The position numbers and the translations under genes were made by a program. A stretch of DNA of 64,000 nucleotides, taken from Symsagittifera roscoffensis. Its lineage: Eukaryota; Xenacoelomorpha; Acoela; Convolutidae. Shown piece after piece: positions 1-10,774 of this stretch (position 1 is the stretch's first letter; the number at the start of each line of letters is the position of its first letter). Under the pieces are notes generated by a model that searched no databases, had not been told where the DNA came from, and was given only the letters and a program-made list of their open reading frames with translations. The stretch is taken from the NCBI RefSeq assembly GCF_963678635.1, contig NC_087066.1, forward strand, positions 2,599,633 to 2,663,632, written 5' to 3'.

Positions 1-345
1 TGCCAAAAATTTGCTACCGAAGAACTTAAACCAGAACTAATGGAACCATATGACGCATATAGATTAATACCCTTAGATAAGAACCCAGGAGTAAGACTCA
101 TAGGCATAGAAGTTATGCGTAGGATCATAGGACGAACATTCGCAAAATGCCTAAAAAACGAACTCATGTCTCTCGGTTCAAACTACCAACTTTCTAGGAC
201 AAAAATGCGCATTGAATATGCGACCCACACGCTGAGAGATGAAAACAGCAAAACCTCGTCGGTGCTGTTTTACTGATAGCTACCGAAAACGCTTTCAACC
301 CGCCAAATCAAAAGCTGTTATTAAAAAATATCAAAAAAACCTAAG
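1..345 (+). pseudogene. RT-family gene fragment, array copy 1 (3' part of the unit only)
   Basis: Reading in frame from position 40 gives the RT core entry (RLIPLDKNPGVRLIG, then RRIIGRT), which resembles an RT family common in invertebrate genomes in which this proline/lysine-rich stretch precedes the palm. After a one-base frame break near 265 the reading VGAVLLIATENAFNP continues the palm motif A region. The equivalent acidic residue is not clearly kept. The coding similarity stops at about 345 and is followed by untranslated sequence leading into the next unit. Truncated and frameshifted; not expected to make a protein. Confidence 0.7.
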
Positions 346-693
346 CGCCCAAATAGAGTAACAATAGTCTCTGGATACAATAACAGGCTGCAACTGCAAG
401 AATTAGAACAGCAGTGTAAAACCCTGATTAACCTCGTCACTAACAAGTTTCAGTCCCAGACACTGATCATCCCCAAAACATATCAGAACTGCAAAATCGC
501 AGAATTTACATTCATAATCATGTGCTGTTTAATTCTATAGATAGATTTGTACATCTACATACACTTATGGTCTCACTTCAACCTAAATCTAACACGTCAA
601 GCGTTCTGTCATGATGGCATCCATTTCTCGTTCTACGGAAAGGATTTCTTAACCAATTTTCTCGCAATTTAATTCATAAATTCTCTCGCTCAC

Positions 694-1760
694 TTGACAC
701 CTCCGTCCTTCTCACTTCACTCAGCTAACGACACACATGAATGCAATCCCACGACCCTAGCTACAACCACGCTACCCCAACTCCACCCTCACCCTTACAC
801 TAGCCTACATTCACAAAAATCAAGAGAACCCTCCGCTATAGAACCTGTAACAACTCAAGACCCATGGTCAAACCCCTGTACAGAGCTCATAGAAACCACA
901 AGGAAAAAGTACATCCAGGTGTTCCACTCGAAAACGGTTTTAATGATCTCATCAAAAATTAAAGTTGGCTATAACTTCATTGAAACTCTCAATCGAACTC
1001 TGAACATCCTAAAAGAAACCAACAAGAATACCATCGCAATGCACGCACCAATGATCGTTCTACGCTTACTACTGTACAAAGCGAAGTCCGAGAACGACGG
1101 ATCTTCATCTAAAACAATAGCAAGGCGAGTTAAGTAATGACGGGACGGAGACCTGGATGACCAATATAACGAAGGGAAGGCGCAGCAAATGAGCTTGACA
1201 AAAGGAAATAGACGAAAAAGAAAAACTGAGCCTGAAGCACAACAGTTCAACCAACTATTGAATACTGGTAAAACATCGAGCACAACGCACGGATCTCATG
1301 GACTATCTGATGTAAACGAATGGAGACGTATTCTAACACACGTCGGACAACAATCAGTTGCGAATTCAAAAACATTAACTAAAACTGCCAAAAATTTGCT
1401 ACCGAAGAAATTAAACCAGAACTAATGGAACCATATGACGCATATAGATAAATACCCTTAGATAAGAACCCAGGAGTAAGACTCATAGGCATAGAAGTTA
1501 TGCGTAGGATCATAGGACGAACATTCGCCAAATGCCTAAAAAACGAACTCATGTCTCTCGGTTCAAACTACCAACTGTCTAGGACAAAAATGCGCATTGA
1601 ATATGCGACCCACACGCTGAGAGATAAAAACAGCAAAACCTCGTCGGTGCTGTTTTACTGATAGGTACCGAAAACGCTTTCAACCCGCTAAATCAAAAGC
1701 TGTTATTAAAAAATATCAAAAAAACCTAAGCGCCCAAATAGAGTAACAATAGTCTCTGGA
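694..1760 (+). pseudogene. RT-family gene fragment, array copy 2
   Basis: This copy keeps the N-terminal part of the gene: an S/T/P-rich start (694-840), a helical segment (about 950-1137, ending IARRVK and a stop), a basic segment (1189-1280, with RRKRKTEPEAQQFNQLL), then a region ending in WRRILTHVG and, from about 1425 in another frame, the PLDKNPGV...RRIIGR RT core. At least three frame breaks or stops separate the pieces, including a TAA in the PYDAYR stretch near 1449. The order of pieces matches that of related full-length invertebrate RT proteins, where a helical region and a basic KKRK-type segment precede the RT palm. Clearly dead. Confidence 0.7.
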
Positions 1761-2089
1761 TACAATAACAGGCTGCAACTGCAAGATTTAGAACAGCAGT
1801 GTAAAACCCTGATTAACCTCGTCACTAACAAGTTTCAGTCCCAGACACTGATCAACCCCAAAACAATTCAGAACTGCAAAATCGCAAAATTTATATTTAT
1901 AATCATGTGCTGTTTAATTTTATAGATAGATTTGTACATCTACATACACTTATGGTCTCACTTCAACCTAAATCTAACACGTCAAACGTTCTGTCATGAT
2001 GGCATCCATTTCTCGTTCTACGGTAAGGATTTCTTAACCAATTTTCTTGCAATTTAATTTATAAATTCTCTCGCTCACTTGACACCTCC

Positions 2090-3180
2090 GTCCTTCTCAC
2101 ATCACTATGACGATTTTAGCTGTCACCGCTGCACCTCCCATATTCACCCAGCTAACTACACCCATGAATGCTATCATACAACCCTAGCTACAACCACGCT
2201 ACCCCAACTCCACCCTCACCCTTACACTAGCCTACACTCACAAAATCAATAGAACCCTCCGATATAGAACCTGTAACAACTCAAGTCCCATGGTCAAACC
2301 ACTATACAGAGCTCATAGAAACCACAGGGAAAATATTCATCCAAGTTTTCCACTGGAAAACGGTTTTCATGATCTCATCTAAAAATAAAGTTGGCTATAA
2401 CTTCATTGAAACGCTCAATCGAACTCTGAACATCCTAAAAAAACCTACAAAAATACCATCGCAATGCACGCAACAATGATCTTTCTACGCTTACTACGGT
2501 GCAAAGCGAAGTCCGAGAACGACGGATCTTCATCTAAAACAATAGCAAGGCGAGTTAAGTAATGACAGGACGGAGACTTAGATGACCAATATAACGAAGG
2601 GAAGGCGCAGCAAATGAGCTCGACAAAAGGAAAAAAACGAAAAAGAAAAACTGAGCCTGACGCACAACAGTTCAACCAACTATTGATTACTGGTAAAATA
2701 TCAAGCTCAACGCACGGATCTCATGGACTATCTGATGTAAATGAATGGAGACGTATTCTAACACACTTCGGACAACAATCAGTTGCGAATTCAAAAACAA
2801 TAACTAAAATTGCCAAAAACTAATTGGCTACCGAAGAATTTAAACCGGAACTAATGGAACCATATGACGGATGTGGATTAATACCCTTGGATAAGAACCC
2901 AGGAAAAACACTCATAGGCATAGAAGTTATGCGTAGGATCATAGGACGAACATTCGCCATATGCCTAAAAAACATACTCATGTCGCTCGGTTCGAACTAC
3001 TAACTGTCTAGGACAAAAATGCGCATTGAATATGCGATCCACACGCTGAAAGATAAAAACAGCAAAACATCGTCGGTGCTGTTTTACTGATAGGTACCGA
3101 AAACGCTTTCAACCCGCTAAATCAAAAGCTGTTATTAAAAAATATCGAAAAGACCTAAGCGCCCAAATAGAGTAACAATA
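2090..3180 (+). pseudogene. RT-family gene fragment, array copy 3
   Basis: Same architecture as the preceding copy, but of the long unit type carrying the extra 37-40 bp near 2105-2150. The helical segment is frame-broken near 2440-2460, where the short-unit copies read through. The basic segment (2614-2823) is intact and is followed by a stop just before the RT core, which resumes from about 2826. Local substitutions (for example a DGCGL reading in place of DAYRL at the RT core) distinguish this copy from its neighbours. No coding capacity beyond short fragments. Confidence 0.68.
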
Positions 3181-3519
3181 GTTGCTGGATACAATAACAG
3201 GCGGCAACTGCAAGATTTAGAACAGCAGTGTAAAAACCTGATTAACCTCGTCACTAACAAGTTTCAGCCCCAGACACTGATCATCCCCAAAACAATTCAG
3301 AACTGCAAAATCGCAGAATTAATATTTATAATCATGTGCTGTTTAATTTTATAGATAGATTTGTACATCTACATACACTTATGGTCTCACTTCAACCTAA
3401 ATCTAACACAACAAACGTTCTGTCATGATGGCATCCATTTCTCGTTCTACGGTAAGGATTTCTTAACCAATTTTCTTGCAATTTAATTTATAAATTCTCT
3501 CGCTCACTTGACACCTCCG

Positions 3520-4555
3520 TCCTTCTCACTTCACTCAGCTAACGACACACATGAATGCAATCCCACGACCCTAGCAACAACCACGCTACCCCAACTCCAC
3601 CCTCACCCTTACACTAGCCTACACTCACAAAATCAAGAGAACCCTCCGCTATAGAACCTGTAACAACTCAAGACCCATGGTCAAACCACTGTACAGAGCT
3701 CATCGAAAACACAAGGAAAATATTCATCCAAGTTTTCCACTGGAAAACGGTTTTCATGATCTCATCTAAAAATAAAGTTGGCTATAACTTCATTGAAACG
3801 CTCAATCGAACTCTGAACATCCTAAAAGAAACCAACAAAAATACCATCGCAATGCACGCACCAATGATCTTTCTACGGTTACTACTGTGCAAAGCGAAGT
3901 CCGAGAACGACGGATCTTCGTCTAAAGCAATAGCAAGGCGACTTAAGTAATGACAGGACGGAGACTTAGATGATCAATATAACGAAGGGAAGGCGCAGCA
4001 AATGAGCTTGACAAAAGGAAATAGACGAAAAAGAAAAACTGAGCCTGAAGCACAACAGTTTAACCAACTATTGATTACTGGTGAATGTCAAGCTCAACGC
4101 ACGAATCTTTTGGACTATCTGATGTAAATGAATGGAGACGTATTCTAACACACTTCGGACAACAATCAGTTGCGAATTCAAAAACAATTACTAAAATTGC
4201 CAAAAACTTATTGGCTACCGAAGAATTTAAACCGGAACTAATGGTTCCATATGACGCATGTAGATTAATACCCTTAGATAAGAACCCAGGAAAAACACTC
4301 ATAGGCATACAAGTTATGCGTAGGATCATAGGACGAACATTCGCCAAATGCCTAAAAAACGAACTCATGTCGCTCGGTTCGAACTACTAACTGTCTAGGA
4401 CAAAAATGGGCACTGAATATGCGATCAACACGCTGAGAGAAAAAACCAGCAAAACCTCGTCGGTGCTGTTTTACTGATAGGTACCGTAAACGCTTTCAAC
4501 CCGCTAAATCGAAAGCTGTTATTAAAAAACATCGAAAATACCTGAGCGCCCAATT
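3520..4555 (+). pseudogene. RT-family gene fragment, array copy 4
   Basis: Short-type unit. The helical segment reads open at 3756-3950. The basic segment and the RT core are partly joined: one frame at 4085-4390 runs from the WRRILTHFG region through LIPLDKNP and RRIIGRTFAKCLKNEL before a stop. This is the longest uninterrupted stretch of the RT entry region among the copies, and it shows that these pieces were once one protein. A mutation in the core changes the usual NPGV to NPGK. Palm motif A and everything downstream are missing before the next unit begins. Confidence 0.7.
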
Positions 4556-4893
4556 AAGTAACAATAGTTGCTGGATACAATAACAGGCTGCATCTGCAAG
4601 ATTTAGAACAGCAGTGTAAAACCCTGATTAACCTCGTCACTAACAAGTTTACGCCCCAGACACTGATCATCCCTAAAACAATTCAGAACTGCAAAATCGC
4701 AGAATTTACATTCATAATCATGTGCTGTTTAATTTTATAGATAGATTTGTACATCTACATACACTTATGGTCTCACTTCAATCTAAATCTAACACGACAA
4801 ATGTTCTGTCATGATCACATCCATTTCTCGTTCTACGGTAAAGATTTCTTAACTAAATTTCTTGCAATTTAATATATAAATTCTCTCGCTCAC

Positions 4894-6860
4894 TTGACAC
4901 CTCCGTCCTTCTCACATCACTATGACGATTTTAGCTGTCATCGCTGCATCTCCCATATTCATTCAGCTAACGACACACATGAATGCAAATCCACAACCCT
5001 AGCTACAACCACGCTACCCCAACTCCACCCTCACCCTTACTTTAGCTTACACTCGCAAAATCAAGAGAACCCTCCGCTATAGAACCTGTAACAACAAGAC
5101 CCATGGTCAAACCCATGTACAGAGCTCATAGAAACCACAAGGAAAATATTCATCCAGGTGTTCCACTGGAAAACGGTTTTCATGATCTCATCAAAAATTA
5201 AAGTTGGCTATAACTTCAATGAGACGCTCAATCGAACTCTGAACATCCTGAAAGAAAACCACAAAAATACCATCGCAAAGCACGCACCAATGATCTTTCT
5301 ACGCTTACTACTGTGCAAAGCGAAGTCCGAGAACGACGGATCTTCATCTCAAACAACAGCAAGGCGACTTAAGTAATGACAGGAGGCAGACCTGGATGAC
5401 CAATATAACGAAGGGAAGGCGCAGCAAATGAGCTTGACAAAAGGAAATAGACGAAAAAGAAAAACTGAGCCTGAAGCACAACAGTTCAACCAACTATTGA
5501 ATACTGGTAAAATATCAAGCTCAACGCACGGATCCCATGGACTATCTGATGTAAATGAACGGAGACGTATTCTAACACACTTCGGACAACAATCAGTTGC
5601 GAATTCAAAAACAATAACTAAAATTGCCAAAACCTAATTGGCTACCGAAGAACTTAAACCAGAACTAATGGAACCATATGACTCATGTAGATTAATACCC
5701 TTAGATAAGAACCGAGAAGTAAGACTCATAGGCATAGAAGTTATGCGTAGGATCATAGGACGAACATTCGCCAAATGCCTAAAAAACGAACTGATGTCGC
5801 TCGGTTCAAACTACCAACTGTCTAGGACAAAAATGGGCACTGAATATGCGATCCACACGCTGAGAGATAAAAACATCAAAACGTCGTCGGTGTTGTTTTA
5901 CTGATAGGTGCCGAAAACGCTTTCAACCCGCTGAATCGAAAGCTGTTATTAAAAAAACATCGAAAATACCTGCCAACGCTCAAGAAGGGACAACCCAGGG
6001 GGATCCGGTAGCAATGGCCGTGTACGGTCTAGCCATAACACCCCTCATAAAACTTTTATCAGAAGACAACGTAACCCAGAAATGGTACGCGACGGTAAAT
6101 TAGGTATTTTACGAACCGTCCTCGAATAAATTGTATCACTAGGTAAAATTTTTGGCTATCATGTTAAAGCATCCAAATGCCAACTCATAGTCAAGGATGA
6201 AAAATTCGATGAAGCTGAAAAAAACTTCAAAAATACAAGAATCATTGTGAAAACAGGCACCCGAGTGCTTGCTTCTGTTGTAGGAACAGAATCTGAATGT
6301 AAAAAGATCGAGCTTAAAACCGCTTAAAAATCCCCTCAAAACGTTAATGCCTACTATACTAAAGGAGTTCAAGAAAACCTTTAATTTCTAACCAGGACAA
6401 CGCCCAACTGTATGGAAAATTTAGAAACATGTGAAAAGATTATCAAAGAACAACTAGTACTGAACCTAGTCGGTAAAGACACATTAAACCCCCAGTTCCG
6501 TGAGATATCTTTTGAAATGTACGGCCTTAACATCCAGCTGCCTTCCGACCGAGAAACCTATCTAGAATGGTCTAAGGAAACATCTTTAGTACTGGATTCT
6601 CAAGATCCTGTTACAACAAAAACACAGCAAGAAAAAACTTGTACGAAAATCATAGAAATAGATAACTGATAGATTAAACCGAAATGAAAGAAAATTCATA
6701 AGCACCTTACATGAAGCTGACAAATATGAAATCGACATGGCCTCTGAAAAGGGAGCCTCTAACTTTACCACTACGCAGATACACACTCAACCTGAATAAT
6801 TCAGAATTCAGAGATAGTATTTGCTCAAGATACGAATGGGAACAATAAAGAATTTTAATC
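4894..6860 (+). pseudogene. RT-family gene, last array copy, with decayed 3' half
   Basis: Only this copy continues past the unit boundary. After the RT core (5638-5904) the sequence jumps at about 5965 to a palm motif B-like reading (EGTTQGDPVAMAVYGLA, 5977-6027). It then reaches WYA followed by a one-base loss exactly where the catalytic YADD is expected (about 6090-6105), and next a FGYHVKASKCQLIVK reading (6150-6200), as seen after the catalytic box in this RT family. Further remains are 6412-6669 (open in one frame) and an LPLRRYTLNLNNSEFRDS reading near 6765-6825. A segment between motifs A and B is deleted. The element class is uncertain (a non-LTR-like RT). The array therefore amplified the 5' half of this gene. 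Confidence 0.72.
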
Positions 6861-7575
6861 GCTGAGTAGAGTAGTTACTGCCCACTGATTTTCGGATGCA
6901 CCGGTGGGGCTGCTCCAACAGCCACGCGGACGATGCAGCGATTAGCCGAAACACTAAGTGAAAAGAGACAAGAAAGCTACCCAGAAACGATAAACTACAT
7001 AAGAACTAAAATAAGCTTCGCTCTTCTGAGTTGTTAAGAACACTTTGTTGCAGAGCACAGTTCAATTTATCGACAATTCAATGAGCGCTATTGTAGAGGG
7101 AGGACGGCTGAGATAAATTAATATTACGACAATGCATTTAATGGTGATATATGGCTTCAATGATAAAATGATACAGTTTGCTGATATATAAATATTTGCA
7201 TTTGTATAACGCTGGTATGGCCCTATCCAGCTTGTGCATTGACCTAAACTAAACGGAAGGGTCCCTTCTGTAATTTAATAATTGAAATTTAATTATAAAT
7301 AAAGTAAACAACTGATTCTGTTGCTCTAAATATAAGAGTACATGTTCCGGTTTGATGACACTTGCTAATCGCAGGCATAATGGCATAATCAAGTTTACAA
7401 AAAAAGCGTGTTTCGAGAAAACTTGTTTTAAAAAATTTCAACGGCAGAAAAACGACCACAGAAGTCATTTAAATTACGCTAACTTGGTAACAATCTATTA
7501 CAGATGTAGCCAACCTGAAAACTTAAATACAGATACAACTCTGTTTTCAGACTGAAGCAAAGGGTGAATTATAAA
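6861..7575. other. Intergenic DNA without recognisable feature
   Basis: AT-rich sequence between the RT pseudogene and the RanBP3-like gene. Open frames here are short and have no recognisable motif. No AATAAA signal on the minus strand (TTTATT on the plus strand) was found close downstream of the RanBP3 stop codon, so the end of that transcript is not located. Confidence 0.6.
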
Positions 7576-8799
7576 TTATTTAATTTCGTTCTTGAAATCT
7601 CCGTTATCGTTTTGTGAACAACCTTTGTCTTTTTGTAGAGCAGCTCGCATATGCAATAGACTATATAAGCTGTCGATACTCTGAGGATTGCCTTTGATTG
7701 TATAAAGAGTCATCCCACTCTGATTTTCGGTCAGCGAGCTCAGCTTGATAGCCTTCTCAGATGCTTTTTCAATTATTTGACCGGCAAACAATTTGCAGTT
7801 TAAGATCAGTTGAAATGTAGCATTAGTACGCATCACGACTCTGACAGAAGCCGGTACATTGCTATCTTTGTCCTTCGATTCCTCGTTCACTTTCAAGATA
7901 CCTTGACCTCTTTCCTTCCAATTTTTCACCTCTGAGTCATATTGAAACAATTTAGCGCTCATTTGAAATACGGTAAGCTCATTTTCTTCGCCGGTTTTGC
8001 AATGACTTTGAGGTATGATTTTCGAGCTGATTTCAGAGTCAACGTGTCCATTTTTTTCTCCAAACAGCATTGGCGGAGGCTTTACACAGTCACCAAATGC
8101 TTTACTAGTAATATCAGCTTCATCTTTCTTGTTCTGTGACAAATCATTTTCTGTGGATAATGTTGTGGCCCTGCTATCAAGATTTTGGCCAAAAGTGAAC
8201 GTTGAAGTAGTGGAGAATCCTCCGAAAACATGACCAGTAGTTCCCAGTTTTCCAGACTTTGAGGCGTCGATCTCCTTCAGCGTGATATCTGTACTACCTA
8301 TGGTCGTTGATTCACCTACATTCACTTTTGTTTCGCTAGTGCTACCTGATAGGGTTGAGAGCTCATCTCCGTTCTCTTCGTTTTTAGCTGATTCTGAATC
8401 AACTGTAGAAGCTTTGGATATACTAACAGTAGATAACCTTGTTAGAGAAAGGAACTTCTCGGACGGGTTTGTAGAATTCTGGTCGACTGTGGTCACATCA
8501 TTATTATTTTGCTGGACTGAGAGAAACAAACTTGACGCATTTGATTCTAATTTGGATGGCTTCAGAAAATTCAAAGACTTGTTTTTTGGTTTTTTAGAAT
8601 TTTCTGTTTCTTCATCCACTCTTCCGAAAAGCGTATCGAATCGGTTTGTGGTTTTGCTTTTTTTGGCATCAGGTTGTGATATGGGGCTATCTAAATCATC
8701 TCGCCGATCAGAGAAGCCGGTTCTACCCGCGCTTGATTCTACAACGACCAAGTTGCTTCTCTTCAACACAGTACCTTCTTTCTTTTTATTCGAATCCAT
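7576..8799 (-). CDS. RanBP3-like Ran-binding protein
   Basis: A 407-residue intronless reading frame. The N-terminal two thirds are Ser/Thr/Asp/Asn-rich and probably disordered, with a basic cluster near residues 45-52 (KKSKTTNR) that could act in nuclear import, and with FG-type dipeptides (VFGGFS, FTFGQ) around 190-205, as in nucleoporin-associated proteins. Residues about 265-390 form a Ran-binding domain of the RanBP3 type: TGEENELTVFQ, then KLFQY, then the signature WKERGQGILKVNE, then a conserved VVMRTNATFQLILNCKLF strand pair. In animals RanBP3 is a nuclear cofactor of exportin-1/CRM1 that binds Ran-GTP; this role is inferred from the family. The ATG is supported by a splice-acceptor-like TTTCAG 12 nt upstream. 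It could be a retrocopy, since it lacks introns, but the frame is intact and it is the only host-type gene here. Confidence 0.85.
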   Translation of the reverse strand: MDSNKKKEGTVLKRSNLVVVESSAGRTGFSDRRDDLDSPISQPDAKKSKTTNRFDTLFGRVDEETENSKKPKNKSLNFLKPSKLESNASSLFLSVQQNNNDVTTVDQNSTNPSEKFLSLTRLSTVSISKASTVDSESAKNEENGDELSTLSGSTSETKVNVGESTTIGSTDITLKEIDASKSGKLGTTGHVFGGFSTTSTFTFGQNLDSRATTLSTENDLSQNKKDEADITSKAFGDCVKPPPMLFGEKNGHVDSEISSKIIPQSHCKTGEENELTVFQMSAKLFQYDSEVKNWKERGQGILKVNEESKDKDSNVPASVRVVMRTNATFQLILNCKLFAGQIIEKASEKAIKLSSLTENQSGMTLYTIKGNPQSIDSLYSLLHMRAALQKDKGCSQNDNGDFKNEIK

Positions 8800-8811
8800 A
8801 AAAAATTTGAT

Positions 8812-8817
8812 CTGAAA
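8812..8817 (-). promoter_or_regulatory. Splice-acceptor-like TTTCAG just upstream of the RanBP3-like ATG
   Basis: On the minus strand the sequence reads AATTTCAG then ATCAAATTTTTT then ATG, leaving a 12-nt leader. T-rich TTTCAG matches the compact acceptor consensus best known from nematodes. It would fit either a spliced-leader acceptor or the 3' end of an intron in the 5' UTR. No spliced-leader gene is visible in the window. Confidence 0.4.
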
Positions 8818-9370
8818 TTGGCCAATTTTAAAGATTTCCTGCAGATACGCAAGTGATCATCTTCGCTACTAATCATATAATCAAGCCGCCGATGAAACGC
8901 TACCTGACTCAATTTCAGTACAGTAGAAGAAGAAGAAAGAACACTTGAATTACTATACAATAAAGAGCCGAGGCATCAGTGTAGCAAAGTGTAAATAATA
9001 AAATTGGTTATAAATTCATTGGTTACATCAAACAAAAACAAAACATCAGAAAACAAGATATAAACAAAACAAAAAAAAACAAAATCGGTTACAGTTCGGA
9101 AATTGGTTGATTAAAGTATATGAAGTTTTGGATACTATAGAAAAATAAAGATTTAAGAATTAGGAACAAGCTGGTAATAAAACGTTACAAACAATTTTAC
9201 AGATAGTCCAATTATACAGCGTATATACAGAGTATATACAGTTTCTCTTTCAAGCAATGTGTGAAAAATTAAACTGAATTAAATCATATATAACTAGCAA
9301 AAACGGAAATCACGCCACCTATTTGTATTAGTACATTTGGATTAAGAATTTTTTAAAATTGTTAATTCAA
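8818..9370. other. Intergenic A-rich DNA
   Basis: Contains a (C)A-rich tract of the aaacaaaac type at about 9030-9085 and AT-rich sequence with no recognisable gene. It separates the RanBP3-like gene from the 3' end of the Penelope-like element. Confidence 0.5.
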
Positions 9371-9401
9371 ACGTTTTCGCACATTTTGTGCATCGTCAGG
9401 A
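9371..9401 (-). ncRNA. Hammerhead ribozyme-like motif of the Penelope-like element
   Basis: On the minus strand the order is CTGACGA (9393-9399), a perfect 5-bp stem GCACA/TGTGC with a 3-nt loop (9379-9391), GAAA (9375-9378), then a short palindromic ACGT. This is the conserved core layout (CUGANGA, helix II, GAAA, very short helix III) of the minimal type-I hammerheads known from Penelope-like elements. It lies where they are expected, outside the ORF in the terminal repeat-like region. Helix I complementarity is weak in this copy (about 3 of 5 pairs), so self-cleavage by this copy is doubtful. Confidence 0.65.
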
Positions 9402-9649
9402 TATAAAAATTTTTATTTACAATAAAATGATCAAAGATCATGTATGAAATTCAAAAAGAACATGTTAGAAATTTTTAACCAATCACATTCTTACATCTGT
9501 TATTACGTAATCATTATTTCATCGATTATGACAATTTGCTTACTTTTTTTGTTACTTGAGTCATAATTTTTCGATTTGATGTTTTATCCAAACTGACATG
9601 TCAGTTTATTTTTTCAAAAATTGCAATTTTAGTCATGTTTAAACATGTA

Positions 9650-10252
9650 CTATAATTTTAATGTCAGCTCCCTGCTCCTGAACTCCTCGCGCGTGTTAAT
9701 TCTGGGGCGTTCTTTCCAAATATGTAAGGCCTCCAGAGTGAGGAGTTTCTGTATGTTACTTGATTGATCTATAATCTCGGACTTAAGCTCAGCGCTCTTA
9801 CCATCCCTGTCACATTCTCTCAAATGTTGCCCTACTGGCGAATCTTCCTTGTGATGCTCTTCAATCCGCGTGGTCAAATGCCGGACCGTTTGTCCAACAT
9901 AGGTGGAATTACATCCACTACATGTGAGCTTGTAGACCACTCTGGATTTCAAATCTTTCGCAAAGGGAGATTTAAGGGACGGTAGGCAAGTCTTGAGCTT
10001 TCTCGTAGTAAATATCACTGGGGCTCCGGCGTTTTGACGCAGTTTGGCAGCAAACCACTCTGATGCATTACCCCGGTATTGTAATGTTATAATGGGTGCA
10101 CTGACCTTTAAAGGATCTTCCTTGACTGATGTTACCGTTGTTCTTGTGTCAGTTTTTCGGTCGATGATCTTATTCAACGTTCTTAATACGACACCATCTG
10201 ACCATTTTTCAGGGTATTGATTATCCACCCATTGTTCTTTTTTAATCTTCAT
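9650..10252 (-). pseudogene. Penelope-like element, C-terminal GIY-YIG endonuclease
   Basis: About 200 residues. The stretch KLTCSGCNSTYVGQTVRHLT contains a CxxC zinc ligand pair followed by the STYVGQT form of the GIY-YIG motif. Downstream EEHHKEDSPVGQHLRECD supplies the conserved His and Cys positions, and LLTLEALHIWKERPRINTR is the typical end of Penelope-like endonuclease domains with its conserved Glu and Asn. In these elements the domain nicks the target DNA for reverse transcription. It is separated from the RT C-terminal piece by one frame break near 10290; the upstream part (TTVTSVKEDP... WFAAKLRQ) is the linker that normally joins RT and endonuclease. Confidence 0.88.
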
Positions 10253-10333
10253 TGCCTTGTCAAAGTTTTCCCATGTTGATGTACTTCAAAAATCCGATGA
10301 ACAGTACCCTCAACTACATTGCGTTTATATGTT

Positions 10334-10587
10334 TTATTGTAATGGAGCGCAGCTTCTGAAGATAAGGATAGTCCCCGTATCCGTTGGTTTTTGATACCAT
10401 CCACATGTTACCTTTTTTCGTGAGTCCACATTAATGTTCAAATCTAGAAAGGCTAAGTCTCCGTTCGAATCCGGATTTTCGATAGTGAATTGTAAGTTGG
10501 GGTGGAGCTCATTAGCTGCTTTTAACACTATATCTGGATCCCCCTTTACCGTCCTCACAATATCATCTACATATCTTAGGAACGCTT
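10334..10587 (-). pseudogene. Penelope-like RT, catalytic RYVDD box and C-terminal palm/thumb
   Basis: Translation from about 10587 gives AFLRYVDDIVRTVKGDPD, the catalytic aspartate pair of the RT, followed by HPNLQFTIENPDSNGDLAFLDLNI and GWYQKPTDTGTIL. These are the strongly conserved motifs D and E of Penelope-like RTs. One in-frame TAA lies just before the box (about 10588-10590). A frame break after residue RSCAPLQ separates it from the endonuclease ORF. Confidence 0.85.
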
Positions 10588-10624
10588 AGACATTTTCTGT
10601 TGGTTTTTCTTGATCTCGCTGCTC

Positions 10625-10774
10625 TTTACATCTCTTACAATACCAAACAATTTCTGAGATTTGCTCCTATTCTTTGTCGGATACATTACTACACTTTAAA
10701 TGGTACCAATTTAAACAAGCTTCGCATTCGATCCCCTTACTTCTTTATGTTACCCTCCGCTCGCAATCAGGGCA
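10625..10774 (-). pseudogene. PHD-type zinc finger inserted in the Penelope-like RT
   Basis: Read across one frame break near 10740, the minus strand encodes CPDC, then IECEACLNWYHLKC, then IVWYCKRCKE. The spacing is C-x2-C ... C-x2-C ... H-x2-C ... C-x2-C, i.e. Cys4-His-Cys3, the PHD finger pattern, including the aromatic two residues before the last cysteine pair. It sits between RT motif B (GLAMGASLAVILANLWL, about 10870-10910) and the catalytic RYVDD (about 10565-10580), where other Penelope-like RTs have only a short loop. One in-frame stop follows NVSDKE. PHD fingers bind histone tails in many chromatin proteins; a role in target choice is only an inference. Confidence 0.75.

Larger units (their letters stand above)
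1..5960 (+). repeat. Tandem array of 1.39/1.43-kb units in an alternating dimer pattern
   Basis: A recognisable junction word (tgccaaaa followed by ttgctaccgaag or attggctaccgaag) recurs at about 1, 1386, 2811, 4199 and 5625. The spacings are therefore 1385, 1425, 1388 and 1426 bp. The 37-40 bp length difference comes from one segment (atgacgattttagctgtc and flanking bases) that is present near 2105 and 4919 but absent at the equivalent places near 718 and 3535. Units thus alternate short-long-short-long, a higher-order repeat of about 2.81 kb. Each unit carries the 5' half of the same decayed reverse-transcriptase gene plus untranslated sequence. The window begins inside the array, so its left extent is unknown. 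Units look more than 90% alike by eye. Confidence 0.93.

Noticed and set aside
1-5960. CRISPR-like direct repeats
   Set aside because: Units are 1.4 kb with no short spacer/repeat pattern, and the genome is eukaryotic.
8282-8815. 177-codon frame antisense to the RanBP3-like gene
   Set aside because: Mirror of a low-complexity Ser/Asp-rich coding sequence; no motif of its own.
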